From Rhodamnia argentea (Eukaryota > Streptophyta > Magnoliopsida > Myrtales > Myrtaceae), in the NCBI RefSeq assembly GCF_020921035.1, contig NC_063152.1, forward strand, positions 9,500,001-9,564,000: a DNA stretch of 64,000 bases, read 5' to 3'. Below, piece after piece: positions 47,596 to 59,118 of the stretch (positions are counted from its first letter, which is position 1; every line of letters begins with the position of its first letter). The notes under the pieces were generated by a model. That model was not told where the DNA came from and made no database searches. It was given only the letters and a program-made list of their open reading frames with translations. The translations under genes and the position numbers were made by a program.

Positions 47596-49300
47596 CAGTG
47601 TGCGAATAAGTTGGGTTTAACAAATGCAATGATGTCACTTCATTTTGAGTTCTTCTTGTTTGGGATTTGGTTTAAATGGAGCTTCTCTGACATTCATTGG
47701 TAATTTTTCCTTTGAAATTCTTAGTTTTCCATCACATTTCGAGTTATGTGTGGTTCGATTTTGCGGACGGCTTAATGTAATCAAATGGCAAGACCACTGT
47801 ATTTGTTCATTAGCTTGGGAAAATGATTTGCTTGTCCTACAAGGATGGGTTCAACTTTCTCCTTTTCTCGGGTAAAGCCGGAGTTCATATGAAGATGTTG
47901 TGGGGTGGCCTCTATGATTAATGGTTATGATGGTGTTGGTTCATAGAGATTATAGACTGAGTCTATTTAATTGCCTTTCCAGCATACACAGTGTGTAATG
48001 GGCCCCAGCACTTCTATTTATATTATATGAAAATTGACATTGCCATGAAAGGCGTTTGCAAATCCCTCCACGTAATAAAAAGAGTGCATGTGAGGATTTC
48101 ATTCCTATCCTATTGTAAATAAAGGGTGGGGCCGAGAGAATACTTGCTCTTGTGTTCGTGACGTGGCGTCTCACTTTTCCTCTACCATTGCCAAGTGGCA
48201 ACACAAGTGGCATAGTTTTGCCATGTGGCTCGAAGTCGGCTATTCATATATCATCTTTAACTTTACTTCATATTTCACAAAGTGGGTAAAGCAAAAGTAT
48301 ATAAAAAATCTATTTTTCTGGAGCTTAAAATCGGAAAAAATGAAAGTGTCTTCAACCATAAAGGAAATAGTTTTTTTTTAATACAACAAAGTCTGTTTAA
48401 CCAATAAAAAAAAGTGATATAAACAAAAATAAAGACATATTTTTCTCTCCTAAATTAATTTGCGTCTTCAATCTCTCTTCCTATTTGGTTTAGCATTTGA
48501 TGAAGAAATTTTGAGAAAATGCAAATACCTTTGGGTTAAAGGCCTTTTTCAAAATGCAAGTAGTGTTTGGTAAAATGTATTTTAAAAACACATTTGGAAA
48601 ACAACTTTGACGTAAATGTTATTTGGTGAAAAATGAAATTTATAAAGTATTTTTACTTTTTGAAAAAAAAAAAAAAGGCGGCGGTCAGCATCGACGGCAA
48701 GCGGCGGCCAGCGGCGGGGGGAGGGCGGCTGCAGCGGGGTCCGGCAGGCGGGCAATCGGTGGCGGTCGGGGGGCAGCTGGGTGGCAGCAAGCGAAGGTGA
48801 CAAAGTTAAAATAAAAAAAAAATTAGTTGCATTTCGCATAAATCCTTTGGCCCAAAGTACCTTTATAAGTATTTTGGACAAACGTACTTTGGAGAGTATT
48901 TGAGATGCAATTGCATCTCCTCAAAATGAGTTAGAAAAGTAGTCAAACACCATTTGCATTTGGCCAATGGATTTTAGAACCCCAATACTCATTTCCAACG
49001 CCGAACCAAACGGGGATGTTTTCAACATACATAACAGTGTGCTCTTTTCTTGTTATCCTCGTAGTATCAAGCAAATCAAAGGCCATTTCCATGGCAAACT
49101 AATTTTTACTAAATTCCATGAAATCCCATGTACATTTTAAAAATAAATTACATTTATTCAATAGCGAATGAAGTTAAAATGGCCATCCAAATGTAAAATA
49201 TGAATGATATGAAATTAAAATGCGAATGTTCCTTATGATAAAATAAGATTAATGACATATTTCATTTGTTTTTACATTCTTTTCACGCACAATATGTGTG
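47596..49300. repeat. Duplicated 3' flank of copy 4 with a short GC-rich insert
   Basis: The segment 47990-48200 matches 43370-43660, and 49020-49270 matches 52030-52390 and 62170-62340 (for example gcaaatcaaaggcc and tttttactaaattccatgaaa). At 48676-48800 a very GC-rich stretch (gcggcggtcagcatcg...) stands in AT-rich DNA that forms imperfect arms, similar to the other GC-core foldbacks. No gene was seen. Confidence 0.55.
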
Positions 49301-49500
49301 CTCTCTCCTAAGGCTATGCAACCGGACCAATTCCACTTGGGAACCAAATCGGACCATGCTGAAAACCGATCCTGTTCCAAGTTCCCATTGAAACAGGTCT
49401 GGTTTCTAGTTCCAAATTTTGAAAGCAGTCTGTTTCTCAATTTCAAGTGAAAGACCATCCATGAACTAGACCGGTTCTGAGCCGGTTTCATAAAGCCCAA
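49300..49500. repeat. Fragment related to the foldback at 39595
   Basis: The text aaccggaccaattccacttggg, gatcctgttccaagttccc and gaactagaccggttctga resembles the interior and right end of the element at 39595-40438. It interrupts sequence that is continuous at 52380-52420. The ends were not resolved. Confidence 0.45.
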
Positions 49501-49591
49501 AAAACTCTAATTTTTCTCTTGGCATTTTTTTCTCTGTTTCTCTTTTTCTCTGTTCTCTCCAAGACTCATATCTCACTCAAACACTTCATGA

Positions 49592-49592
<1 letters not shown>

Positions 49593-49624
<32 letters not shown>
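49593..49624. repeat. (CT)n microsatellite
   Basis: A pure ct run of about 32 bases in non-coding DNA. Confidence 0.95.
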
Positions 49625-49626
<2 letters not shown>

Positions 49627-49910
49627 GGCTCATTCGAGCCTCGTAACCGTTTCTTGTTCCCGATTGTCCCTTGGCCCATCGCCCCCTTGCGACTTGCCCT
49701 TGTTCGTTCGATCCTCGCAACCATCCCTTGCTCGGACAACGATCACCATGAGGTAAAAGTTGTGAAAAGAATATCTAGAACTTCTTGTTGCCTCTTTATA
49801 GTAAAATCTCCTATTATACTTATCTGTGAAGTCAATCCACCAGTAAGCTTTTACCTTATTCATTTATCATCTCTTCCCTTCTTTTTTTAATTCAATTTTC
49901 ATAAAGTGGA

Positions 49911-51787
49911 TGTCGCGACCTAAAAAAATCGGAATTTTCCTAGGTTAATGGATTACTAAGCTGTTAAACCTAGCTCGGACTCTCCTATGTCCATACCAAT
50001 TCACGACGTTCAATCATTTCATGCAAAATATTTTTATTTAGAGTCGCCACTAATCAGTTTACGGTAGGTCGACTAGACACCTAAATAAAGCATTAGGAGA
50101 AATGCTTTATTCCTACGAACCGGAGATTACAAGTCCGGGAACTTGGTTACGCTAGCTTAACCTAACGCCCTTTCGGTATCTTTCTCTTTCATTTTTTTAA
50201 AAAAAATTCTGCAGGCAATCTTTGATTGTTTCTTCTTAACTTAGCCCCTAACACACACACACAAAAAGAATCGTGCCGTTACACAATGAATAAATTTTTT
50301 TTTTTGGTAAGGGAACACATGGATAATTTAACAACACCTAAAACGAAAGAAAATAAATAAATAAATAAAAGCTCAAAAGAGAGAAATCAAAATCAAGAGA
50401 GGGTGAGCGCTTTGTCGGTTCTTTGTGCCGTGGTGTCTTAATGTTTACATGGCTTCCAATTCTCCTAGAATCAAAACCAATATGATCCACAGCAAAAATA
50501 TGAACCCGGATTTCGGACGCCGGATTACAAAGTAAAAAAAAAATAGTCATCTTGTGACATAAACTAACGAACGCCATAATCTTAACTAAAAATATGATCG
50601 CGACAAATTCAATTATAGTTACAAAAAAAATGATCCGTCATCTGACATCATAGATTAATCGATAATATAATCTCAACAAAATATTGACCGTGATGAATTC
50701 AAATTTGATTAGAAAAATGACCCATCGTCTCGCGGCTCAAATTAATGAATTTGATTATTATGCGGTAACTCCCAGTTGGATAATGCCTAAAATCACATAA
50801 GATCAGATTAGTTCGAATCAGGAAAATAAAATAGAATTTAAAATAAGATCAAATAATCACCTGATTCGGAACAATTTAATTTCCAATTTGGACTCCCACC
50901 AACGATACTCTTGGTCACGGTGGTGGACAGTAAAGAGAATAACCAGCAGCCCCCCTTTTTTTTTGTAATGGCTCAACAAAAGGAAGTCTAGAACGCCGAG
51001 GAAATCGTGAACACCCTATCCCTTTCTCCTCTTTTGTTTTCGTTTTTTTTTTCTCACGATCTCTGCTCTCTCCGATTATCCATCCCCCCCGTTGAAGTGA
51101 GCGAAGTCTGGTTTCATAGCAAATAACACTGCCGCCACTTTGGAAAGCTTGGACCGTTGAATCAATTACTGAAACTCGTGGAATCAATTACTAAAATTTT
51201 GCTTTGGATTGCCGTCAAGAATTGGCTGTAAATCAACGCATGAAGTATTTCTCTCTTGTGGGTCTTCATGAATATTCCTTCCCCCTATGACCAGATTCTT
51301 TCCACCATGTGCACGTCCATTTTAATCCTTCCTTCTTTGTCTTGCATGAACAGATGAAAAAGAATAATAGATGATCTGCAGACCCGATCAATTCCTTTTT
51401 ATTTGTGACCACGATATTTGCCTCCTGATCTGCAGCCAAAGAATATTCCCACGATGACATCTTTAATCCCCAAATTTGACTCAATATTTTCAACTTGGTG
51501 TCCTTTATTCCATGAAGACCGTCCCATGTGCACTTCTCATATAATTTTGGCCACCGAGCTACCCAAAGGATTAGACTGTAAATTACCATCTCGCAGACCG
51601 AATTCACTATGCCAATTAAGTCCAAGACTATCCATTTGAACCATATCTGCCACTACCGGTTCAATTAAAATACAAATGAGATGCATGCAGAAATTAAATT
51701 GATCTAAATGCGAACTACGTGTCATTCTCTAATTTTATATGAAAAATTTGACATCCTAAAAAAGTAGTCAAAATTTAGGTGTCAACA
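49911..51787 (+). mobile_element. Solo LTR of a Gypsy-like retrotransposon
   Basis: The element begins TGTCGCGACCTAAA and ends TTTAGGTGTCAACA, so it has the TG...CA ends of an LTR and short terminal inverted repeats. The 5 bases gtgga stand on both sides (49906-49910 and 51788-51792). The uninterrupted site (aaagtggataaag) is seen in paralogous DNA at 44177-44189 and 61946-61958. The inside has LTR-like phrases (tagagtcgccactaatc) and no gag or pol, so one LTR remains after recombination. Orientation is inferred from the TGTCGCGACC start. Confidence 0.88.
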
Positions 51788-53629
51788 GTGGATAAAGTTA
51801 AAGTATATCAAAATTTTGTTTTTTTCTTGAGCTTAAAATAAAAAAAATGGATAAATTAGAAAAAGTGTCTTCAAGTATATATGAACTAATTTTTTCATTC
51901 AATCTATTCTCTCTAACCAAGAAATAAAATAGAATAAAACAAAAATAGAGATATGTTTTCTCTCCTAAAATAATTTGCATCTTCAAACTCTCTCTCTCCA
52001 CGAATGTTTAAATTCCTTTCTTCTTCTTTTTTAACATGCATAAGAGTGTGCTCTTTTCTTGTTATCTGCCCATAGTATAAAGCGAATCAAAGGCTGTTTC
52101 CATGGCAAACTCTTTTTTACCAAATTCCTTAAAAACCCATGTACGCTATAAAGATAAATCACAATCACCCATTATCGAATAAAGTCAAAATCACCATCCA
52201 CATGTACAATGCAATCAAGACTATGATTCCTTCAATCTCTAATATTTGAAAATTAAAATGTGAAACTTGTTATGATAGAATAATTTAAGATTATTTTTTG
52301 TAAATTGACCAAATCGTCGTATACTTACGTATTTATTTGACACATTTCATTTGTTTTTATATTCTTTTCATGCGCAATATGTGTGCTCTTTCTCTCTCTA
52401 CGCATTTTAACATCAAATCTTTGAATAGATAGCCCATGGGACTAAATCTTATTAGCCTAGCTTCAAGAAAATACTTATCGCTAAGGCAAGTACTAATACA
52501 TCCCGGAATCAAACTCCTTCGTACGACAATCTCTATAGCTTTCCTCTAAATAAAATGATTTAATTCACAATAGTTGAGATGATCGTGTACATCTATCTCT
52601 TCCAAAGAAATTACAGGTTTATAGATACCGCAAGCTGGGAGTCATTTTTATTTATGCAAGTAAAAATCGGTAAGTTATTACAAGAGGCGGAATCATATAC
52701 TTTTTTTTTCCTTTTTCTATTTTTCATAGCATTGTAATAAATATTGATAGGTTGCTCAAATATGAATTGACAACCTAAATCTAATAGTAATTAATTGAGG
52801 AAGAGATAGTAAACCGCTCAAATTAAGGTTGGCAATTGATGTAAGAGTTGTTAAATTTAAAACAATAATAAGTTACGCAAATTGATAAGCTAGCTACTAT
52901 GGGAAAACATGGAAACCATCAAATAAGCATTTATTTACTTTCAACACAATCGAATAAACTTAGATATGTCAAGCGAGTAAAAGTTAATTACCTTAAACTA
53001 GTTGATAATATGTCGAAAAAACTTGGTAACTCGCTTAAATTAAGATCGGCAATTCGATAGAAAAAACTTAGCTTTAAGTTGTTTGTATCTATTGGAAATG
53101 AAAATTGGTAATTTGGAAATAATCATATGAAGGTTACAAAGAAACAAGTCCGTTATGTAAAGTAATGGAACAGTAATCGTATCAAAGTTGTTTTTTTTTT
53201 TTTGTCGAAATCGTATAAAAGTTGGTTAACTACTCAAATTAAGGTCATTAATTTGATATCAGAGTTAATAGTTTGATATAAGAGCCCGTACCTCTAAGTC
53301 GTTGTTAAATTAATTATGCAAATAAAACGTTTGAAATTTGAAAACAATAAAATAATGTTTTTCGTCAGAACATTCAAATAAATACTGATAAGTTACTCAA
53401 ATACAAATGGAAATCAATAAAAAAAAAAAGAGTTAGTATATCTCTCAAATTAGGGTTAAGTTTGTAAGTTATTGAAATCATGGTTTATAATTTGATGTAA
53501 GAGTTCATTACTTTAAAACATAATAAGCTATGGAATTTTTTTTCCAGAATTAAAAGTAAATCTACGGAATTAAAAGTAAATAATTTGAAAAGAAAAAGTT
53601 ACAAATACATTGATAAGTCAATCCAATAA
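51788..53629. repeat. Duplicated block with AT-rich phrases
   Basis: The segment 51788-52400 continues the block seen at 61946-62340 and 44180-44270. The segment 52940-53629 is the third copy of segmental block A/B. A tttttttttttt interruption near 53190 is not in the other copies. No gene was seen. Confidence 0.65.
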
Positions 53630-53637
53630 GATTTGGC

Positions 53638-54098
53638 AAGGAAAATTACCAAAAAAATCCTAGATATATTGTAATTGTGCAAATTCTGTCCCAAACTTTT
53701 TTCTTTATTGATTTAGTTCTAAACCTTTTATAATTGTGTTAATTCAGTCCACTTGGCCAATTTTAGCCAAGCGACACTAATGTGGACACCGGCCGAGCTA
53801 GCGAGTCCAACAACATAATATTTTAATTTTTAATTTTTTTTCTTTTTTTTTTTTTTTTTTTCTAAGGTGAGGAAGATGGAAGGAAAAAAAGAAAAGAAAA
53901 TAAAATATTCAAAAATATTATTAAAGTATTATGTCACCTGAAGACCGGTGTCCACGTCAAGATCAGCTGGCCAAAATTGGCCGGATAAATTAAGTTGACA
54001 CAATTACAAAAAGTTTATGATTGAATCAGTTAAAAAAAAAGTTACGGTCTAAATTGACACAATTGCAATAAATTTAAGACTTTTTAATAATCCTCCCG
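53638..54098. mobile_element. hAT-like foldback element with 8-bp target duplication
   Basis: The two arms are inverted repeats (for example ccaattttagccaag against ctggccaaaattggcc, and ggacaccggcc against gaccggtgtcc). The 8 bases gatttggc flank both ends (53630-53637 and 54099-54106). The undisturbed site, aagatttggtgtcttcaaattatttgg, exists in blocks A and B near 29089 and 36044. The element is 461 bp, has no coding capacity and is therefore a non-autonomous MITE. A half copy lies at 27850-28100. Confidence 0.87.
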
Positions 54099-54106
54099 GA
54101 TTTGGC

Positions 54107-54666
54107 GTGTTCAAATTATTTGGTAACTCAATTGGGTGTGGAATTAAAATTGGTAATTTGATATGAGGGTGGAGATATGTCCAAAAGTGCAAAATTATGT
54201 AAATAAGTTTCGGTAAGTTATTACAATAGTTGAAAATTCAGAAATAATCAAATAAAACTTGGTAATTTAATCACACCCTTTTTACCGGTAACCTTGTTCA
54301 TGTATGACAGATAAATGATACATCCATGATACCAACTCTCGTACGCCCATGAATCTCTGAGTGAGATTATGGGACTCCTCCAGTTCAGTCCACACCCAGA
54401 CGAGTGAGTGCTTGTGAACCAGGGTTATTCACGTAGGTAATCCAACCTTAACAAGCTGCTTTCTGAGACAGACAGACATTGTGACTTGAAGAAACAATAT
54501 CAAGCTGAGCTAAAAGTTCCAGTTGAACAAAACAGAAAGGGAAGTTTTATCTCGAACTTCTGCACCGGCCGTTGCATCCAATCACATCTCCTCTAAATGT
54601 TAAGCTAAAAGTCGGGTACAAAACGGAGGAAAAGACGCCACCAACGATGATGAAAAAAATCAGGAT
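54107..54666. other. 3' flank of the minus-strand F-box gene
   Basis: The first part finishes the third copy of the segmental block (to about 54290). The rest is the likely 3' UTR of the gene at 54667-56872. Nothing else was recognised. Confidence 0.5.
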
Positions 54667-56872
54667 TTATGCACGTTTAGACAGACATCCTTGGGAAGGA
54701 TACCTAAGAATGACCTTCGTGCTTGGAGAACACTTTGGGTGCGACAGAAGAATCCGGGCCACTTCAAGCAGCACCCATGGATCGACTGCCTGGGACGATT
54801 CGGAATTCGTACTGTTGATCACTATTTTGTCCAGCCAGAGTGCATTCTGGAGGAGAAACTTGAGCAGGGAAAGAATAGGTTCCCATGCCAGCGAATTGGC
54901 GCCGCGATCGACAATCTCAACATGCTTGAGATGCATCAAACACTGGTACATCCTCCACTTTGCAGAATTCCAAAATTCTTCACCATCAAAGTTGCGACGG
55001 CTTACACTCCCGCCATTGAACTCAGTCTGCAGATATAGAATGTCATGACTAAGGAGGAGATACACATCTGGAACTAGATGAGACCAATATCGAGCTTTGA
55101 CAATATAAAATAGCATTTACTACACCGAGAGAAATATAAATCAGTCGAGAATCCAAAATGTCAATTAAAAGGACAGAGGTACTAAAATGATTTCGAATCA
55201 CAACAAGAAAAGAAATGATAGGTTTATGTGCAGCCTAAGGCTGAAATTCAAAATCTGTATATGTTCAAGCAAATCAGGTGTTAAATTAACCAAGTGAACT
55301 GAGAGGGTTCTAGCAGTTGTGTACCACGGAACTGGATGTGCAACTCACTTGCAAGAATAATTTCTCCAAGTGCGGTGAACTTTCGAGTATTTTCGCTATA
55401 ACAGGAACTACTTCATGGTCTGCTGAGCCGAGTAATATCAGATGCCGACATTCTAAGGATGGAAGTAATACTTCTCTTGCCTCCATGAACGACAGCACCT
55501 AAGCACATAATCATGGTGGAAGAAGCAGAAACTGATCACTTTTACCTTCTTTCAGCATTAAAAAAGATCAAACAGAAGACATGTTTGCAATTCGAACGAC
55601 CTCTCACATGACAGACCAAACAAATGAGCAAACAAGGACATCAGATTTTAGTCTTATCAAATGTAATGCTGGACCCATAAATGCGACAACAGGTTAAGAT
55701 GTGTAAAGTTCTATTACAAAAGGAAAAAGGCCTGATCCAGCAAGAATTCCACAGAAGCACAAATGTTTCTTTGAAATAACAATTCATGAGCATGGTATGA
55801 TCAAGCACCAATAAACAATATCACAATTGATCTAAGCAAATGGCAGAATGTGTCATGTATGTCCAAAACTCGAACCAGAAATATGACAGAGGCTAAAAAA
55901 TTCGGGTCGCACCTGCAGGCACCAGCTCCCCATCACCAATTTCGTGACATGATGCAGCCTCTTGAGGAGCCCCTTGACAAGATCGCCACGAGCTTTAGCC
56001 TTACCGAATACGGAACTTTCCATGTCGAAATTTAACTCAGCCTCAATCAAGGAAGATACTTCATCAAGTGTGAATTCTCCCCCCTGAGAATTGCCCAATA
56101 GGCGCAACTTGAGAAGACGAGGAGCCGAAATTTTCAACATCGAACCTTGATCACGACGAAACTCGTGAGAATCAATCACCAACTCTCTAAAACTTTTTGA
56201 TTCAACCATGATGTGCTTGACACCCCAGCAACTTTTCAATTCAAGGAACTCTAGAACAGGGCTGCCACTCAAAACTGTCACCATCCCATCATCGTTCAAC
56301 TCCGCATTTTCAATGCGCAATGTCTTCAGCGAACACCAATTCACAGTGTTGAACCCCAAAAAACAGCACTGGGACACCCGCAAACTTACCAGCGTAGTGC
56401 AGATGAACAAGATTCGCGGCAACACATAAATGTGGAGACGCCATTCATGCAGGGTTACCGATAGGTCTTCGACATCACGCTGGATAGCAAATTGGAGCCA
56501 CCTATCAAGACTTGACTGCATCAAGGCGAGACAAGGAGCATCAAAGTGGAATCTTTTCACCTTAATTGCGGTACAGTGTAACAGCGCCGAGTCGACGAAA
56601 GCGATGAAGCTCTTGAATTTCCGGCTACTACCAGGGGGCAGAGAGAAACTCATATACTGATTAGAGGTCCAAGTGGAACGCCATTGCTTGGACAAGACAC
56701 TAGTTTTGATGGCGTCTTTTGTGGACAAGAAGGAAAAGATGTGAAAGATTATGGCGTCGGGCAACTGGCTGATGTAATCCACCGGGTTTTGGGTTTCATC
56801 TTGATTGGAAGAAGCTATTCGCGCACGTTTCCGTTGGCGAGGTCGATCGAGAGAGAGTTCACTACCGGCCAT
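54667..56872 (-). CDS. F-box/LRR/FBD-like protein, divergent member (intact)
   Basis: Three in-phase exons, 55913-56872, 55349-55498 and 54667-55026, give 489 aa. The ATG at 56872 (MAGSELSLDRPRQRKRARI) is the first in frame. Residues about 10-20 are strongly basic and could act as a nuclear localisation signal. The F-box starts near residue 33 (ISQLPDAIIFHIFSFLSTKDAI..SVLSKQWRSTW), followed by LRR-like strands (SLRVSQCCFLG, SPVLEFLELKSC) and a C-terminal FBD-like segment (LLQNALWLDKIVI). The exon plan is the same as in the plus-strand copies, but the sequence is much more distant and the orientation is opposite, so it is an older member. It is the expected SCF ubiquitin-ligase adaptor with an unknown target. 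Confidence 0.86.
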
Positions 56873-57623
56873 GTATGGAGGAGTCTTCAAGATTTTGCCT
56901 TTGCCTGCTAACGATGATGACGAGCACGGTTGGCAAGAAACGTCAGAAGAGGCATATATAAACTCTTATCAACACCAAAGGAAAGCAAATAAACCCCCAA
57001 AAAACTTCTGGCTTTTCGTAAAAAGAAAAAATAATTGAAGAGTGAACCAAGAGAGCTTGTGAAGGATAGAGCTTGAAAACCCTAGAGGAAAGCTTGAGGC
57101 TACTTAGGGAACGGAGGCGGTTGAAGAGCGAGACGAAGAATAAAACAGCGAGAGAGTGAAGAAGTCAACCGGAGTCTGAGAATTTGCAGAAAAAATGCAG
57201 AAGAGGAACAGGTGGGGGAGAGAGCGAAATTTGGTTAGAGGAGTGGAGGCGGGCTTATTTGATTAATGGGCAAAGAAGGGAGAGGAAGTTACAAAAGATG
57301 CACGCATTTGGCCCTTTCTGTTTAAACTTAAGCTTGCTGCCATTCTTTAAGCTTGATCTTCACAAACGCATATCTGATTCTGTGACCAAAAAAAACAACA
57401 AGATCTTTCGGTTCTTAAATCAATAGGTTACAAATGAAACAAAGAAATTCATATGCGCCACTGCCCATTATATAAATGTGCATCTGAGGTTATGAATAGC
57501 AAGATTATTTTTTAATCCTATGTAGCTGTTAATTAAAAAGAAATGTCGCATAGCTGTTAACGGAGCAAACAGAAGAGCTAAAGTGGATGACTATCACAAA
57601 TTTTAGGACTTAAGCGCACAAAA
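56873..57623. promoter_or_regulatory. Upstream region of the divergent F-box gene
   Basis: On the minus strand a tttatatatgcc phrase (56952-56963) lies about 80 bases before the ATG and could be a TATA box. Further upstream is purine-rich, then AT-rich, sequence up to the start of the F-box fragment at 57624. No other gene was seen. Confidence 0.4.
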
Positions 57624-58439
57624 TGAAAGCTTTGCTACGAAGTTCTCCGCTCCTTGAAAGGCTAGTCATATGTAATCCAAAGTCCGATAAATTCAAGGTA
57701 TTAATCTTTCTTTGGTTCCAGACACACTTACATATATGCTTTCAGCAATCACCCTCATATCATCTACACGGACTTTGACCATGAAGCTGCTGAAGTATGA
57801 TGAAGTCTTTTGTTGCCATTTATATTCTGCCGAAGAAGCTAATTGTTCGGATGTGATAATAGATTTATTTGGGTCCCATGAGAACTCATAATGTGTTATA
57901 TATACCGTATCTGACAAGCTTGTTTGTTTTTTTATTTTATTTTGTACTTAATGTCACCGCGAGATTATTGCTTCTCCTAATTATCTCTAAAAAAGCTACT
58001 ATCGATATGTGTTTTTAGTTCATGAAGAAGGATTTTCCCAAGCTCTACATGCGACTTTGATGAAAAGTGATTCTGGCGCTCACAGAAGGAGTTCTATTGT
58101 GTGGCAAATCATCTTAAAAGGGTTGCAATTGTTGGGTTCGATTTTGACAACAAGAAATCAAAGCTTTTGCTTGCCCTGGCTAAGTTTCTTCTCGAGGAGG
58201 AGGTTGGATTAGAGAAGATAATAATCGACGCCGAATTAAGGAAGCCACGTCGAGGAGTACCTATTGATCCTCATGATTTGATTCTTCTACAAGAAGACCA
58301 TCGGAGAGTTTCCAGATATGCTGAAGTTATAGTCCATTATCTTTTCAATGGACTTTCTATTGAGTTATGCAAGCATAATCAAAATGACAGGTACTTGTAC
58401 AGAAATAAATTTGCTCGTCTCTTTTTGTGCCACTCTTAA
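57624..58439 (+). pseudogene. F-box gene, 3' fragment (copy 5)
   Basis: The piece begins inside the equivalent of exon 2 (LLRSSPLLERLVICNPKSDKFK, ending 57697 before gtattaat), keeps intron 2, and continues with exon 3 from 58019 to a stop at 58437-58439. In exon 3 two extra bases (ctctacatgcgac against ctctgtgac) break the frame, and CAA has become TGA a few codons later. The FBD-like end (LLEEEVGLEKIIIDAELRK) reads cleanly from 58101. The F-box and LRR exon are missing, so this is a truncated pseudogene. Confidence 0.82.
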
Positions 58440-59113
58440 CGGTGGGTCACTTCATTTTGAGTTTTTCGAGTTTGGGATTTTGTTTGGGATCGAGCTTCAC
58501 TGCCTTTCATTAGCAATTTTCCCTCTAAAGTCCTTAGTTTCTCATTCCATTTCGAGTTATGTACGATTCAATTATGCGGACGGCTTGACTTAACCAGATG
58601 ACAAGACCATTGTGTTTGCTCATTAGGTTGTGAAAATTCATTAGGTCGTTGCGCTTAGTCGTTAAAACGTGTGATCATGAGCCTCCTTTTAAGCCCCAAG
58701 TTAGTTGCGTTGCTGAGAGACTACTTTTGGCAAGTGTCAAAGGCGCCTTTGGTTAACGGTGAATTCTCCTATTGGAACTTGTAGGTGGAAAATATTACAG
58801 ACTCAGCTTAGCTGGTCCAGCACTATCATGGCATGCCCCCAAGGAACCTATATGATCAATAGCTATGTTGGTGTTGGTTCGTAACTTCATATAGAATGAG
58901 TAGACATACGCAAATCTCTCTATGCAATAAAAAGAAGGCAAAGGAGGATTCCAATCTCAAACTTCTACCATTAGATACCATAAAATATTCTTTGGCGCAT
59001 TATAATCTCATTGTGCTAAACCTAGCCTATTGTATATAATTAAGACCGGAGAGAATACTCGCTCCTATGTTTGCTATGTGGCACCTCACTTTTTCTTTAC
59101 GATTGCCACGGCA
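58440..59113. repeat. Duplicated 3' flank of copy 5
   Basis: The stretch matches the DNA after copies 3 and 4 (for example gggattttgtttgg, ggttgtgaaaatt, gagagaatactcgctcc). It runs into the target site of the solo LTR. Confidence 0.7.
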
Positions 59114-59118
59114 AGACA

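Noticed and set aside
55853-56890. Longer N-terminus for the minus-strand F-box protein
   Set aside because: The upstream start codon would be TTG. The first ATG in frame is at 56872.
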